DNA of 36,468 bases from Peptoniphilus sp. (GCF_022767005.1 NZ_JALEOV010000037.1:1-36468), one strand, 5' to 3'; shown: positions 7,915 to 17,150, numbered from the stretch's first letter. Notes: generated from the letters alone by a model not told the origin. Program-made: numbers and translations.

Positions 7915-9153
7915 ATGAAAAACATTTCTAAAGATATACTAAAAAAATTAAATGTAAAATTTATAATTCTTGGATCCGACGAAAATGCCTATGGAATTGC
8001 AAGAATATTAAATGACAATTATGATTTAATCTCAACTATATTTTGTCAAAAGGCACTTCCTGCCACAGATAATTCAAAAATTTTAGACAGAAAAATTATA
8101 AATAACTTTTCTAATGACGATGTTTTTGTAAATGAAATGGTAAAATTTGCAGAAGAAAATAAAGATGCAACTTTAATAACTATTCCTTGTGGAGATGAAT
8201 ATTCAAAACTTCTTTCAAATAATAAGGAAAAAATTAAAGATTACTATAAATTTAACACACCTTCCACAGAATTAAATGAAAGATTAGAAAATAAAATTGA
8301 TTTCTACAATTCTTGTGAAGAATTAGGCATACCTTATCCAAAATTTGCAATTATAAATAATTCCAAGGAAATCGAAAAACTTGACTTACAATTTCCGCTA
8401 ATACTTAAACCAAATGATTCTATTTCCTATGTAAAATTATCCTTCCCTAATAAATATAAAGTCTACACAATTTATAGCTACGACGAACTTAAATCCGTTG
8501 TAGAAACTATTTACGACGACAATCACTATATAGGCACAATGCTTGTACAAGAATATATCCCTGGACCTGCATCAAACCAAGCATCCTTTAATGTGTACTG
8601 CGACAAATTTGGCAAGGTGCGTATGATGGTATACGGACAAATTCTCCTTGCAGATCCACTTCCACTTAGAATTGGTAATAATGACGCAATTTACACAAAA
8701 TATATGCCTGATCTTTTTAAATTTTATAAGGAAAAACTGGAATCTATCCACTACACTGGTTATTCAAATATAGATTTAAAATATGATCCAAGAGATAATA
8801 CTTATAAAGCCTTTGAGATGAACTTGAGACTTCCGCAAAGTCATTACTTTATGGCTGCTGGTGGCGTTAATGTTTTGGATTTTTACATTAGAGACCTTTT
8901 AGATTTAGGCTTTGAAGAAGAAGTTTATTATCACAAAGAAACTTCAAAAATTTGGATGAACGCTCACCCTAAATTATTAAAAGAGTATACTGACAAAAAA
9001 TATCACAAAATCATTGATGAACTTTTAAAAAATGGCTACGAATTTACAATTAACAATAAAAAAGACTTTAGCATTAGTAGAAAAATAACTTATTTAAAGA
9101 GAAAATACGGTTCAATAAAACATTACAAGATGTACTATAAATTGGAAAAATAA
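7915..9153 (+). CDS. ATP-grasp ligase, D-aspartate ligase-like
   Basis: A 412-residue ATP-grasp carboxylate-amine ligase. The N-terminal about 110 residues form a Rossmann-like preATP-grasp domain (FIILGSDENAYGIARIL). An ATP-grasp fold follows, with FPLILKPNDSISYVKLSFP for nucleotide binding, MLVQEYIPGPASNQ, and the Mg-binding FEMNLRLPQSHYFMAAGG. This architecture resembles enterococcal D-aspartate ligase (Aslfm), which activates the beta-carboxyl of D-Asp and adds it to the peptidoglycan lysine. Anaerobic cocci related to Peptoniphilus, Parvimonas and Anaerococcus carry D-Asp or D-Glu bridges, which would fit. The substrate is inference; other amino acids, or a peptide or capsule ligase, are possible. 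Strong AAGGAG site; a bidirectional terminator follows. Confidence 0.75.
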   Translation: MKNISKDILKKLNVKFIILGSDENAYGIARILNDNYDLISTIFCQKALPATDNSKILDRKIINNFSNDDVFVNEMVKFAEENKDATLITIPCGDEYSKLLSNNKEKIKDYYKFNTPSTELNERLENKIDFYNSCEELGIPYPKFAIINNSKEIEKLDLQFPLILKPNDSISYVKLSFPNKYKVYTIYSYDELKSVVETIYDDNHYIGTMLVQEYIPGPASNQASFNVYCDKFGKVRMMVYGQILLADPLPLRIGNNDAIYTKYMPDLFKFYKEKLESIHYTGYSNIDLKYDPRDNTYKAFEMNLRLPQSHYFMAAGGVNVLDFYIRDLLDLGFEEEVYYHKETSKIWMNAHPKLLKEYTDKKYHKIIDELLKNGYEFTINNKKDFSISRKITYLKRKYGSIKHYKMYYKLEK

Positions 9154-9166
9154 AATTTTTAACATT

Positions 9167-9195
9167 AAAAAACCAGTTGCACAACTGGTTTTCTT
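9167..9195. terminator. Bidirectional terminator between ATP-grasp gene and thiN
   Basis: AACCAGTTG (9171-9179) and CAACTGGTT (9182-9190) form a hairpin, extended by two A-T pairs. On the minus strand it ends in six T residues, and on the plus strand in TTTTCTT, so it can end both the convergent plus-strand gene (stop 9153) and the rlmN-thiN operon (stop 9224). Confidence 0.85.
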
Positions 9196-9223
9196 CATTC
9201 TTATTTCAAATTAATAATTAAAA

Positions 9224-9859
9224 TTAGTCTTTAGACTGAATTATAAAAGCAGCACCATAGTTTATTTTTATAATTGCCTTATCAGCTAACATTTCATTGC
9301 TGACAGCTCTACTTGGATTTTCAGAATTAACTTCTAAATTCTCTACCTCATAATAAAGTCCCTTAGTTGTAAAATTCATTTTATCACTGGCACTTATTAG
9401 TGAAAAATATTTTTTATCAGATTTATAAAATTCATATTCTCCTTCTTCAACATAGGTAATTTCGTTATAATTATCAATGATTTTTGCAGAAGTTCCACGC
9501 CTATATGCCTTTTTAAGATAAAATAAATTTGCAAGCTCGTGGTCAAGTCTAGTTCCCAATGCTCCCAATATTATTAGGTCATCATAACCTTCATCAATAA
9601 GATAATCTACACAAAGTGCTGTGTCTGTAAAATCCTTTTTTGTAGGAAATTTTTTTAGCTTTATACTGTGTTTTTTTACATAATCTAAAGACTCTTCATC
9701 AATTGAATCTAAATCTCCAAGAAGAAGATCTGCCTCAAGTTCATACTTTTTTAAAAGTTTTGCGCCTCCGTCGGCGACTAAAATAAATCTGTCGCTATAT
9801 TTTTCTATTAATTTTTTTGAAACCTGTCTTCCTCCTGAAATTAAAAGTGCTCTTTTCAT
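9224..9859 (-). CDS. thiN: Thiamine pyrophosphokinase
   Basis: Transfers pyrophosphate from ATP to thiamine to make thiamine diphosphate. The 211-residue length is right for bacterial ThiN. Motifs in order: ILVADGGAKLL (nucleotide binding), LLLGDLDSID (metal-binding aspartates), PTKKDFTDTALCVDYL, and LGALGTRLDHELANLF. The C-terminal beta domain, NPSRAVSNEM...DKAIIKINYGAAF, is the thiamine-binding half. ATG 9859 overlaps the rpe stop (ATGA). It is last in the rlmN-stp-prkC-rsgA-rpe-thiN run, the usual Firmicutes position, and is followed by a strong terminator. Confidence 0.95.
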   Translation of the reverse strand: MKRALLISGGRQVSKKLIEKYSDRFILVADGGAKLLKKYELEADLLLGDLDSIDEESLDYVKKHSIKLKKFPTKKDFTDTALCVDYLIDEGYDDLIILGALGTRLDHELANLFYLKKAYRRGTSAKIIDNYNEITYVEEGEYEFYKSDKKYFSLISASDKMNFTTKGLYYEVENLEVNSENPSRAVSNEMLADKAIIKINYGAAFIIQSKD

Positions 9860-10500
9860 AATAATTCCTTAAAAGCTTTTATATTTTCGCGAGTTTTATC
9901 CTTTTCAAAAATTGCAGAACCAGCAACTAAAATATCTGCTCCTGCATTGAGGACTTTTTTTGCATTATCTAGTTTAATTCCACCGTCTACTTCAATTAAT
10001 GTTTTTAGATTTCTTTTCTCAATTAATTGTTTTACTTCTTTAATTTTTCTTAGGGCAGATGGAATAAATTTTTGTCCCCCAAATCCAGGGTTTACACTCA
10101 TAATTAAAACTAAATCTAATTTTTCTAAGTTGTAGTTTAAAACATCAAGACTATCTCCGGGATTTAATGCAAGTCCTGCCTTTTTCCCGTAACCTTTAAT
10201 TAGAGAAAGAGTTCTATCAATATGTTTTGTTGCCATAGGATGAATTGTAATAATATCAGATCCTGCTTTTACAAATTCTTCAATAAAATTTTCTGGCCTT
10301 TCAATCATTAAATGCGTATCAAAGGGTATTTCAGTGAGAGGTCTAAGGCTTTTTACAATTCCTGGACCATAAGAAATATTTGGTACATAATTTCCATCCA
10401 TAATATCTAAATGAATAAAATCAACTTTTTCTTCATTCATAATTTTAAACTCTTTTTCTAAATTTGTAAAATCTGCTGAAAGTAATGAAGGTGATATCAT
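9856..10500 (-). CDS. rpe: Ribulose-phosphate 3-epimerase
   Basis: Interconverts ribulose 5-phosphate and xylulose 5-phosphate in the pentose phosphate pathway. It is a TIM-barrel enzyme of 214 residues. Catalytic and metal-binding segments are intact: ISPSLLSADF, FIHLDIMDGNYVPN (His and Asp), THLMIERPE, MSVNPGFGGQKFIP, and IEVDGGIKLDN with the second catalytic aspartate. ATG 10500 shares its last base with the rsgA stop (TAATG), and its own stop overlaps the thiN start, so the three genes are coupled. High confidence. Confidence 0.97.
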   Translation of the reverse strand: MISPSLLSADFTNLEKEFKIMNEEKVDFIHLDIMDGNYVPNISYGPGIVKSLRPLTEIPFDTHLMIERPENFIEEFVKAGSDIITIHPMATKHIDRTLSLIKGYGKKAGLALNPGDSLDVLNYNLEKLDLVLIMSVNPGFGGQKFIPSALRKIKEVKQLIEKRNLKTLIEVDGGIKLDNAKKVLNAGADILVAGSAIFEKDKTRENIKAFKELL

Positions 10501-11351
10501 TAGTATTCTCCTTTTTCTTTTAATTCATTGTAAATATATAAATAATTTTCATATCTTGACTTTTCTATTTCGCCCTTATCAACTGCATCTTTAACGGCAC
10601 ATTTTGGCTCTTTAATATGATTGCAGTTGTTAAATTTACAGCTAGTAAAATTTTTAAATTCTCGAAAATAATTTTTTAAATCATCTTCGCTAATTTTTAA
10701 ACTTAATGAAGAAAATCCAGGAGTATCAAAAATATAAATATCTTCATTATAAAGTATTTCTGTGTGTCTAGTAGTGTGTTTTCCTCTCTTAGTTTTTTCA
10801 GAAACTTTTCCAATTTCCACATCTTTATCCAAAATTCTTGAAGTAATAGTAGATTTACCAGCGCCGCTTACGCCGCAAAGGGCAACAGTCTTTCCGCGAA
10901 GATATTCTCTTAATGATTTAATACTGTCATCCTTGTCAGAAATCATAAAAGTATCAAATCCGGAATTTTTATAAATTTTCGCAAGTTCTTTTGCACTTTC
11001 CTCATCTAAGTCTGATTTATTTACTACAATGGCAACATCAATTCCTTCGTATTCAGCTTGTATTATGGTTTTATCTATTATTACAAGATTATACTTTGGA
11101 TCCATTACAGGTATAACAATTAATGCTAAATCAACATTGCTAACCTTTGGTCTTGTGAGCATATTTTTTCTGGGATATACTTTTTCAATATATCCCAGAG
11201 TTTTTTCTTCTTGTTTAAATTCTACATCATCGCCAACAATGGGTTCTACTTTAGAATGCCTAAAATTTCCTCTAGCTCTAGTTTCAAAAATTTTATCACC
11301 AGATTTTATATAGTAGAAACCTCCTGTTAGCTTAATAATTTTCCCAATCAT
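10500..11351 (-). CDS. rsgA: Ribosome small subunit-dependent GTPase A
   Basis: Circularly permuted GTPase that acts late in 30S ribosome assembly, releasing assembly factors when GTP is hydrolysed. Residues 1-70 are the OB-fold domain. The permuted G domain reads VVNKSD (G4) near residue 112, then the P-loop CGVSGAGKST near 164, the switch TKRGKHTTRHTEI, and DTPGF (G3) near 214. The C-terminal zinc knuckle has ligands in TSCKFNNCNHIKEPKCAVK. The start follows the prkC stop as TAATG. In many Firmicutes rsgA sits next to prkC, as here, and PrkC can phosphorylate it. Confidence 0.97.
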   Translation of the reverse strand: MIGKIIKLTGGFYYIKSGDKIFETRARGNFRHSKVEPIVGDDVEFKQEEKTLGYIEKVYPRKNMLTRPKVSNVDLALIVIPVMDPKYNLVIIDKTIIQAEYEGIDVAIVVNKSDLDEESAKELAKIYKNSGFDTFMISDKDDSIKSLREYLRGKTVALCGVSGAGKSTITSRILDKDVEIGKVSEKTKRGKHTTRHTEILYNEDIYIFDTPGFSSLSLKISEDDLKNYFREFKNFTSCKFNNCNHIKEPKCAVKDAVDKGEIEKSRYENYLYIYNELKEKGEY

Positions 11352-13327
11352 TATTTTATTTTCTCAGTCTTCACTAGATTTCCATCGACGTATATATTGT
11401 ATTCGCCTGGACCAATTAACTCTACATTACTAACTTGTCCACTGTCAACATTGTAATTCCAAACAGAAGTTGCCCCAATTTTATTTCCGTTGCCATCTTT
11501 TACTCTGTCAGCTGAAACATTGTGAGTAGCACCATCATCTGGAACCTTTACCTTTACATGATTTACTTTATTGAAACTATCTTCATTTTGATTGTTTTCA
11601 TTGTCGTCATCATTTTCTTCTTCGTCAACTTTTGCTCCCTTTGAGATATAAATAGTAACAGTTGAACCCTTTTCCACACTTGTATTTGGCTTTGGATCCA
11701 TGTCATAAACTTGTCCTTCGCCAACACTGTTGCTATTTCCATTTTCAATTACAACAGTAAATCCTAAGCTCTTTAATTGACTTACAACAACATCTTGATC
11801 CATTCCCTTGTAGTCACTTAATACGACTGGAGTCTTGTCAACACCTTTAGATATTATAACTTTTACAGCAGTTCCTCTCTTAACAGAATAACCACCATCT
11901 GGATTTGAATAAATTACTTTGCCTTCTTCAACATCTTCATTAAATTCTTCTTCAACAGAACCAAGTTTTAGAGAGTTTTCCTCTAAAATTTTTTGAGCAT
12001 CTTTTTTGCTTAATCCCTTTAGCGGTGGAACTGGAACAGAATCAGGAAGTTCATTAATTTCTAGTGTAACAGTTGAACCCTTATCGACGGAAGTTCCCTT
12101 TTCTGGCTTTTGACCAAGTACAACGCCATCAGGTTCATTCTCATTTTCTACGGTATTAACATCTAAGACCAAGCCTTGAGCTTCTATTAATTCCTTAGCC
12201 TCATCTCTTGTTTTACCAATATAATTTTCTACGGCAATTTTTTCGACTACATCCCCATTTTTCATGCCTTTCATAGCCTTTGGAACAACATAAATTAATA
12301 GAGCTATAATAACTATCGCGGAAAAAATTCCAAGTATGGCTGGAGCAGCCGATTTTTTCTTTTTGACAACTTTTTTTGGTTTTTGTCGCTCTATATCCAT
12401 GTTACTAGAATGATTTCTTTTTTGTCTTCTATTAATTGTTGGAGTAACAACGGTTCTGTCATCTTCTTGATATTGCCTTTTAACAGAGAAAGTTTTTGCT
12501 CCAATAGTATAGTCCTTAATATCCTTAATTAAATCGAAGACATCTTTATATCTGTCGTTAGGATCCTTTTCAGTCATCTTAATGACAAGCGCATCCACAG
12601 ATGGATTAATGCTCTTAATAAAATCAGATGGCTTTGGCATTTGTGACTGAACTTGCATAAGTGCAACTGACACAGGATTATCTGCATCAAAAGGAAGTCT
12701 TCCCGTAAGCATTTCAAAAAGAACAATACCTAAAGAATATATATCTGATCTATTGTCTACCTTTGCTCCTCTTGCTTGTTCTGGAGAAAAATAGTGGACT
12801 GAACCCATTACTGCATTAGTAGCTGTAACAGTTGTATTGTCAGCAACTCTTGCAATTCCAAAATCTGTAACTTTAATTCGATCATCACGAGTAACCATGA
12901 TATTTTGTGATTTAATATCTCTATGGACAATATGTTTTGAGTGAGCAACCTTTAAAGCCTCTGCAATTTGAATACAGTAATTTAATGCCCTCTTTTCAGA
13001 AAGCCTACCTTCATCATTTATTAAATCTTTTAAAGTTTTACCATCAATATATTCCATTACAATGTAGTGAACTTCTTTGTCTTCAACTTTTTCAGTCCCT
13101 ACATCGTAAATACTTACAATATTAGGGTGAGAAATACTTGCAGCTGCAAGGGATTCTCTCTTAAATTTTCTAATAAAATTATTGTCTTCGTTGTATTCTA
13201 ATTTTAAAACCTTTATGGCAACAATTCTATCAAGCTTTCTGTCATGAGCTTTAAATACGTTTCCCATGCCGCCTGTTCCAATTTTTTCTAATATTTCATA
13301 TCTATTTGCTAAAATTTTATTTATCAT
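11351..13327 (-). CDS. prkC: PASTA-domain Ser/Thr protein kinase
   Basis: Membrane-spanning Ser/Thr kinase of 658 residues that senses muropeptides or lipid II and controls cell wall growth and dormancy. The kinase domain covers residues 1 to about 270: GTGGMGNVF (P-loop), VAIKVLK, HRDIKSQN (catalytic loop), TDFGIARV, and SPEQARG. A basic stretch precedes one transmembrane helix, APAILGIFSAIVIIALLIYV (about residue 340). Outside the membrane are three PASTA repeats (about residues 370-575), an acidic Asn/Asp/Glu-rich linker, and a small C-terminal beta domain of about 75 residues. ATG 13327 follows TAGGTG; the frame extends 15 bases further but overlaps the stp end. The partner phosphatase is directly upstream. 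Confidence 0.95.
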   Translation of the reverse strand: MINKILANRYEILEKIGTGGMGNVFKAHDRKLDRIVAIKVLKLEYNEDNNFIRKFKRESLAAASISHPNIVSIYDVGTEKVEDKEVHYIVMEYIDGKTLKDLINDEGRLSEKRALNYCIQIAEALKVAHSKHIVHRDIKSQNIMVTRDDRIKVTDFGIARVADNTTVTATNAVMGSVHYFSPEQARGAKVDNRSDIYSLGIVLFEMLTGRLPFDADNPVSVALMQVQSQMPKPSDFIKSINPSVDALVIKMTEKDPNDRYKDVFDLIKDIKDYTIGAKTFSVKRQYQEDDRTVVTPTINRRQKRNHSSNMDIERQKPKKVVKKKKSAAPAILGIFSAIVIIALLIYVVPKAMKGMKNGDVVEKIAVENYIGKTRDEAKELIEAQGLVLDVNTVENENEPDGVVLGQKPEKGTSVDKGSTVTLEINELPDSVPVPPLKGLSKKDAQKILEENSLKLGSVEEEFNEDVEEGKVIYSNPDGGYSVKRGTAVKVIISKGVDKTPVVLSDYKGMDQDVVVSQLKSLGFTVVIENGNSNSVGEGQVYDMDPKPNTSVEKGSTVTIYISKGAKVDEEENDDDNENNQNEDSFNKVNHVKVKVPDDGATHNVSADRVKDGNGNKIGATSVWNYNVDSGQVSNVELIGPGEYNIYVDGNLVKTEKIK

Positions 13328-13334
13328 TGTGCAC

Positions 13335-14051
13335 CTACTCATTAAATACTAAAATAAATGTAATATTATCCATGCCGCCATTTTTTAAAGCGAGATCCAA
13401 AAGTTTATCCTTTGCAACTTCCGGAGTATTTTCTTTTATTATTTTAAAAATTTCTTCATCAGGAATCATATTAGTAAGCCCATCTGAACAAAATAAAAAT
13501 ATGTCCCTTTCTTCAATTTTTAAAGTGTTTACAGAAACGTCTATATCAGCTGTCGTTCCAACAGCTTTTGTAAGCACATTTTTCTTGGGATGATTCTTTG
13601 CCTCTTCCTCAGTGATTTCTCCAATTTCCTTTAAGTAATTTACAAAGGAATCATCTCTTGTGATTTGCTCTATATCTTTATTTATCTTATATACTCTTGA
13701 ATCGCCAACATTTGAATAAATTAAAGCATCTCCTAAAATGATACCGGCAGATACTGTTGTACCCATGCCTCTGTAATCTTCATTTTCTTCAGAGCTATTA
13801 AATATTTTTCTATTGGCATCCCTAATTGAAGAAGACAAAATTTCAATTGCATCTTCAAGACTATTAACTTCCTTTGCATTTTCAAAATCAGAAGCAATTA
13901 TTTCTGTTGCCATCTTAGATGCTTTTTCACCAGCAAGATGACCACCCATTCCATCAGCCAATATATATAAATTTTTTGATTCATTTACAAAATAACTGTC
14001 TTCGTTATTTTTTCTGTAATTGCCTACATTTGTTGCTGATACAACTATCAT
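13335..14051 (-). CDS. stp: PP2C-type Ser/Thr phosphatase
   Basis: Mn2+/Mg2+-dependent phosphatase that reverses PrkC phosphorylation; 238 residues, typical for bacterial Stp/PrpC. Motifs in order: GNYRKNNEDSYFV (metal-binding Glu-Asp), ILADGMGGHLAGEKAS, GTTVSAGIIL, SNVGDSRVYKI, ITRDDSFVNYL, FLFCSDGLTNMI and GGMDNITFILV. The first motif reads TNVG where many members have TDVG or SDVG, a small deviation. The start is immediately behind the rlmN stop with GAGGTG upstream. Its stop lies 8 bases from the prkC start, so kinase and phosphatase are made together. Confidence 0.96.
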   Translation of the reverse strand: MIVVSATNVGNYRKNNEDSYFVNESKNLYILADGMGGHLAGEKASKMATEIIASDFENAKEVNSLEDAIEILSSSIRDANRKIFNSSEENEDYRGMGTTVSAGIILGDALIYSNVGDSRVYKINKDIEQITRDDSFVNYLKEIGEITEEEAKNHPKKNVLTKAVGTTADIDVSVNTLKIEERDIFLFCSDGLTNMIPDEEIFKIIKENTPEVAKDKLLDLALKNGGMDNITFILVFNE

Positions 14052-15071
14052 TTATTTCACCTCAACTTTGCGCCTAAGTTGTCCACATGAAGCGCTGATG
14101 TCCCTTCCTAGTTCTCTTCTTATAGTCACATTAAATCCTCTTTTTTCAAGTTCATTTTTAAATTCATTTATTTCTATTTTGGAAGGTCTTTTTTCGTCAA
14201 ATTCATCAATTGGATTTAATGGTATTAAATTAATATGGCATTTTAAATTTTTAGCAAAATTATAAAGCTCCTCAATATTTTTTTTACCATCATTTTGATT
14301 TTTAATCAAAGTGTATTCAAAAGTAATTCTATTATTTGTCTTATTGACATAATATTCCAAAGATTTTTTCAATTCCGCTAAATTAAATTTCCTGTTAATT
14401 GGCATAAGGGCTGACCTATCACAGTCATTTGTTTGATGAAGACTAATTGCAAGATTTATAGGCAAGTTATAGTCTGCTAATTCATAAATTTTATCTGCTA
14501 CTCCACAAGTTGATATTGTAATATTCCTATAACTTGTGTTGTGTCCCTTTTCATTATGAAGAAGTTTTATAAATCTCATCACTTCTTGAAAATTATCAAG
14601 AGGTTCGCCACTTCCCATTAAAATAAAATTAGAAACTTTGATATTTAATCTATTTTCAATTTCATAGACCTCACTTAACATTTCTGCAGCCGTAAGGTTT
14701 CTCACAAGACCAGATTTTGTAGATGCACAAAAATCACAACCCATTCTACAACCAACTTGCGTTGAAATGCACTGAGAATAACCGTGCTTGTACTCCATGA
14801 GGACACCCTCTATTAAGTTTTCGTCTTTTAGTTTAAAGAGAAATTTTTTTGTCTCGTCTAATTTTGAATCGAAACTTTTATAAATTTTAACTTTATTTAT
14901 CTCTTCATTTTTTATTATAGAAATTGCCTTAGCCGAAAGATTTGAATTTTCTATATCACATCTCTTTTTGTCGTGGAAAAAAGTAAAAAGTTGAGAGCCT
15001 CTAAAAGCCTTCTCACCATTTTTTTCAAAAAAATCGCGCAATTCATCTTCATACATAGAATTTAATTCCAT
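14052..15071 (-). CDS. rlmN: 23S rRNA A2503 / tRNA A37 C2-methyltransferase
   Basis: Radical SAM methyltransferase that adds a methyl group to C2 of adenosine 2503 in 23S rRNA and, in some bacteria, A37 of tRNAs. Length is 339 residues. The cluster ligands are in CRMGCDFCAS, LMGSGEPLDNF is the SAM-binding GEP motif, and the two family cysteines that shuttle the methyl group are in STQVGCR and in ISASCGQL near the C-terminus. ATG 15071 follows AGGTGG. It is the first gene of the operon down to thiN and has an extended -10 promoter at 15094-15102. Confidence 0.97.
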   Translation of the reverse strand: MELNSMYEDELRDFFEKNGEKAFRGSQLFTFFHDKKRCDIENSNLSAKAISIIKNEEINKVKIYKSFDSKLDETKKFLFKLKDENLIEGVLMEYKHGYSQCISTQVGCRMGCDFCASTKSGLVRNLTAAEMLSEVYEIENRLNIKVSNFILMGSGEPLDNFQEVMRFIKLLHNEKGHNTSYRNITISTCGVADKIYELADYNLPINLAISLHQTNDCDRSALMPINRKFNLAELKKSLEYYVNKTNNRITFEYTLIKNQNDGKKNIEELYNFAKNLKCHINLIPLNPIDEFDEKRPSKIEINEFKNELEKRGFNVTIRRELGRDISASCGQLRRKVEVK

Positions 15072-15093
15072 TAAACCACCTATTCATCTACTC

Positions 15094-15102
15094 ATTATAC
15101 CA
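15094..15102 (-). promoter_or_regulatory. Extended -10 promoter of the rlmN-thiN operon
   Basis: TGGTATAAT reads toward rlmN (TG at 15102-15101, TATAAT at 15099-15094). No good -35 box is seen 17 bases upstream (TTTTAT), but the TGn extension can compensate. The transcript would start near 15087, with a leader of about 15 bases containing AGGTGG. Confidence 0.55.
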
Positions 15103-15142
15103 TTAGAACCTGACAAATAAAAATGAAATTAAAAAAATTAAC

Positions 15143-15171
15143 AAAATAAAAGGACTGTCTAGTCACAGTCC
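15143..15171 (-). terminator. Terminator of the yicC-rsmB operon, overlapping the rsmB stop
   Basis: GGACTGT and ACAGTCC (15171-15165 and 15158-15152) form a hairpin with a six-base loop, followed on the minus strand by TTTTATTTTG. The rsmB stop codon TGA (15165-15163) begins at the last base of the first arm and runs into the loop, so the first arm is coding sequence. Confidence 0.8.
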
Positions 15172-16461
15172 AATCTTTTCTAAAAGAGTTATAGAAAAAC
15201 CGTCCGTTCCATCTACTGATGGAAATAATTTTAATACTTCTTTATCTCTTAAATTTTTTATTTTAAAATTTTTATTGTTTTTTAAAAATTTATTTACTAC
15301 ATCTTCATTTTCAATTCTTGAGAGGGAGCAAGTTGAATATAGAATTCTTCCCTTATCTTTTACATATTCTTTTGCTTTTTCTAAAATTTCTATCTGAATT
15401 TCTGAAAGTTCCCTTATGTCTTCTATGCTCTTATTCCATTTTATGTCTGGTTTTTTTCTATAAAGTCCTGTTCCCGAACAAGGTGCATCAACTAAGACAT
15501 AATCAAATTTATTTATGAACATTTCCTTTAAAACTCTAGCATCATTAACCATTGTCTTAATGTTTTTTATTCCAAGTCTCTTGGCATTTTCTTCTATTAA
15601 CTTTATTTTTCCCTTTGATTTATCACAAGCAATAATCTCGCCAGTGTTATTCATAATTTCTGCAAGATGAGTTGTCTTGCCACCCGGCGCAGCACATAAA
15701 TCTAAAACTTTACTACCTTCCCTTGGATTTAAAAACGTTGAAACTAAAATTGATCCAAGGTCCTGCACATAAAAATGTCCTTTTTTGAAAAATTCTGTAT
15801 CGATTATTCCCTTTGGATTTAAAATACTTAGAGCATTCTCATACATTGTCTCTTCTAATTCAAAACCAAGGTCCTTTAAATTTTTCATTAATTCCCTTTT
15901 ATCAGTCCTTAGAGTATTTACTCTAATTGTAAAGGGTGGCTGTTCATTATTCGCCTTCAAGAGTTTTTTTGTAAAATCTTCCCCATAATTTTTATAGAAA
16001 TATTCTGTATAAAACTTTTGATGAGAATAAAAAGTAGATAAATTTTCAATACTGTCTTCAATTTTAACTTGTGGAGCTTCCTTTTTTGAAATACTTCTTA
16101 AAATTCCATTTGTAAAAGAAATCGAACCTCTATTCCCATAAATTTTCGCAAGATTTACCGACTCATGGACAATTGAATAATCTGGAACTTTATCCAAAAA
16201 ATACATTTGATAAATTGCCATCTCTAAAATACTTAAAATAACTTTATGAATTTTATTAATCTTTACTTTAGAATTTATTTTTACTACATAATCTAAATAA
16301 GATCTGTTCCTAATTACTCCAGTCGTTATTTCTTTTATAAAATTATAGTCCCTTTCATCCATATTTGATTTTTTTAGAATTTCTAGACTTTCTTCTAAAA
16401 ATGCCCCCTTGTAGAGGACATCGTTAATTATTTGTAATGCTTTTTCCCTAGTGTTTTTCAT
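15163..16461 (-). CDS. rsmB: 16S rRNA m5C967 methyltransferase
   Basis: SAM-dependent methyltransferase making 5-methylcytosine at 16S position 967. The N-terminal about 145 residues form a NusB-like RNA-binding domain (KALQIINDVLYKGAFLEESL). The Rossmann methyltransferase domain follows, with LDLCAAPGGKTTHLAEI (SAM site), VDAPCSGTGLYRKKPDI and the catalytic YSTCSLSRIENEDVV; the two cysteines required by this family are both present. Length is 432 residues. ATG 16461 overlaps the previous stop by one base (TAATG). It is the last gene of the long yicC operon. High confidence. Confidence 0.95.
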   Translation of the reverse strand: MKNTREKALQIINDVLYKGAFLEESLEILKKSNMDERDYNFIKEITTGVIRNRSYLDYVVKINSKVKINKIHKVILSILEMAIYQMYFLDKVPDYSIVHESVNLAKIYGNRGSISFTNGILRSISKKEAPQVKIEDSIENLSTFYSHQKFYTEYFYKNYGEDFTKKLLKANNEQPPFTIRVNTLRTDKRELMKNLKDLGFELEETMYENALSILNPKGIIDTEFFKKGHFYVQDLGSILVSTFLNPREGSKVLDLCAAPGGKTTHLAEIMNNTGEIIACDKSKGKIKLIEENAKRLGIKNIKTMVNDARVLKEMFINKFDYVLVDAPCSGTGLYRKKPDIKWNKSIEDIRELSEIQIEILEKAKEYVKDKGRILYSTCSLSRIENEDVVNKFLKNNKNFKIKNLRDKEVLKLFPSVDGTDGFSITLLEKIGL

Positions 16462-17150
16462 TAATCTCTTCTTCCAAATATGCTAAGTAGTCTCAAAAAT
16501 TGTCCTATTGCAACTATTGTCGATGCAACATAAGTAAGTGCTGCTGCATTTAAAACTTCCTTAGTCCCTGTCAAATCTTCTTCAGTTATAATTCCATTTG
16601 CAAGTTCTTTTTTTGCTCTATTTGATGCATTAAACTCCACAGGAAGCGTAACTATTTGAAATAAAACTGCAAAGAAAAATAGAGCGACGCCAAGTTTTGT
16701 AAAAAAAACTGAAAAGAAAAATCCGAGTATTATTAATAAGAAACTTACTTGAGTTCCCAAATTTGCAAGAGGAACTAGAGCACCTCTAATTTTTAATGGT
16801 GCATATTCAACTGAATCTTGAATTGCATGACCTACCTCGTGAGCGGCAATGGAAACTGATGCAATAGAATTTTTGTAGTAAACATCACGAGATAAATTTA
16901 GAGTCTTATCCCTTGGGTCATAGTGATCTGAAAGTTTTCCATCGACTAAATTTATGTTTACATAATTTAGTCCATTTCTGTCTAAAATTTCTCGCGCAAC
17001 TTCTGCTCCACTTAGATTTGTGGAAGATCCAATTTTACTATATTTTTCATAAGCGGAACTTATTTTTGCCTGTGCGTAAAATGCTAAAATAAGTCCAGGT
17101 AAAATATAAACTAAATAGCTGTAATCATACATATAAAAATATGGAAACAT
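16461..17150 (-). CDS. Membrane zinc metallopeptidase (YugP-like)
   Basis: Membrane protein of about 229 residues with a zinc-protease HEVGH motif (ASVSIAAHEVGHAIQDSVEY, near residue 105). An N-terminal hydrophobic segment and two to three further ones after the motif (LLIILGFFFSVFF, ALFFFAVLFQIVTL, and the C-terminal region) make it an integral membrane enzyme. This matches the YugP-type neutral zinc metallopeptidase family that commonly lies between fmt and rsmB in Firmicutes; its substrates are unknown. Two ATG codons stand side by side. I use the inner one (17150) because GGAGG is only three bases from the outer one (17153). It overlaps the end of fmt. Confidence 0.88.
   Translation of the reverse strand: MFPYFYMYDYSYLVYILPGLILAFYAQAKISSAYEKYSKIGSSTNLSGAEVAREILDRNGLNYVNINLVDGKLSDHYDPRDKTLNLSRDVYYKNSIASVSIAAHEVGHAIQDSVEYAPLKIRGALVPLANLGTQVSFLLIILGFFFSVFFTKLGVALFFFAVLFQIVTLPVEFNASNRAKKELANGIITEEDLTGTKEVLNAAALTYVASTIVAIGQFLRLLSIFGRRD

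Noticed and set aside
9167-9195. Inverted repeat near 9180 as an operator
   Set aside because: It lies between two convergent genes and ends in T runs on both strands, which is a bidirectional terminator.
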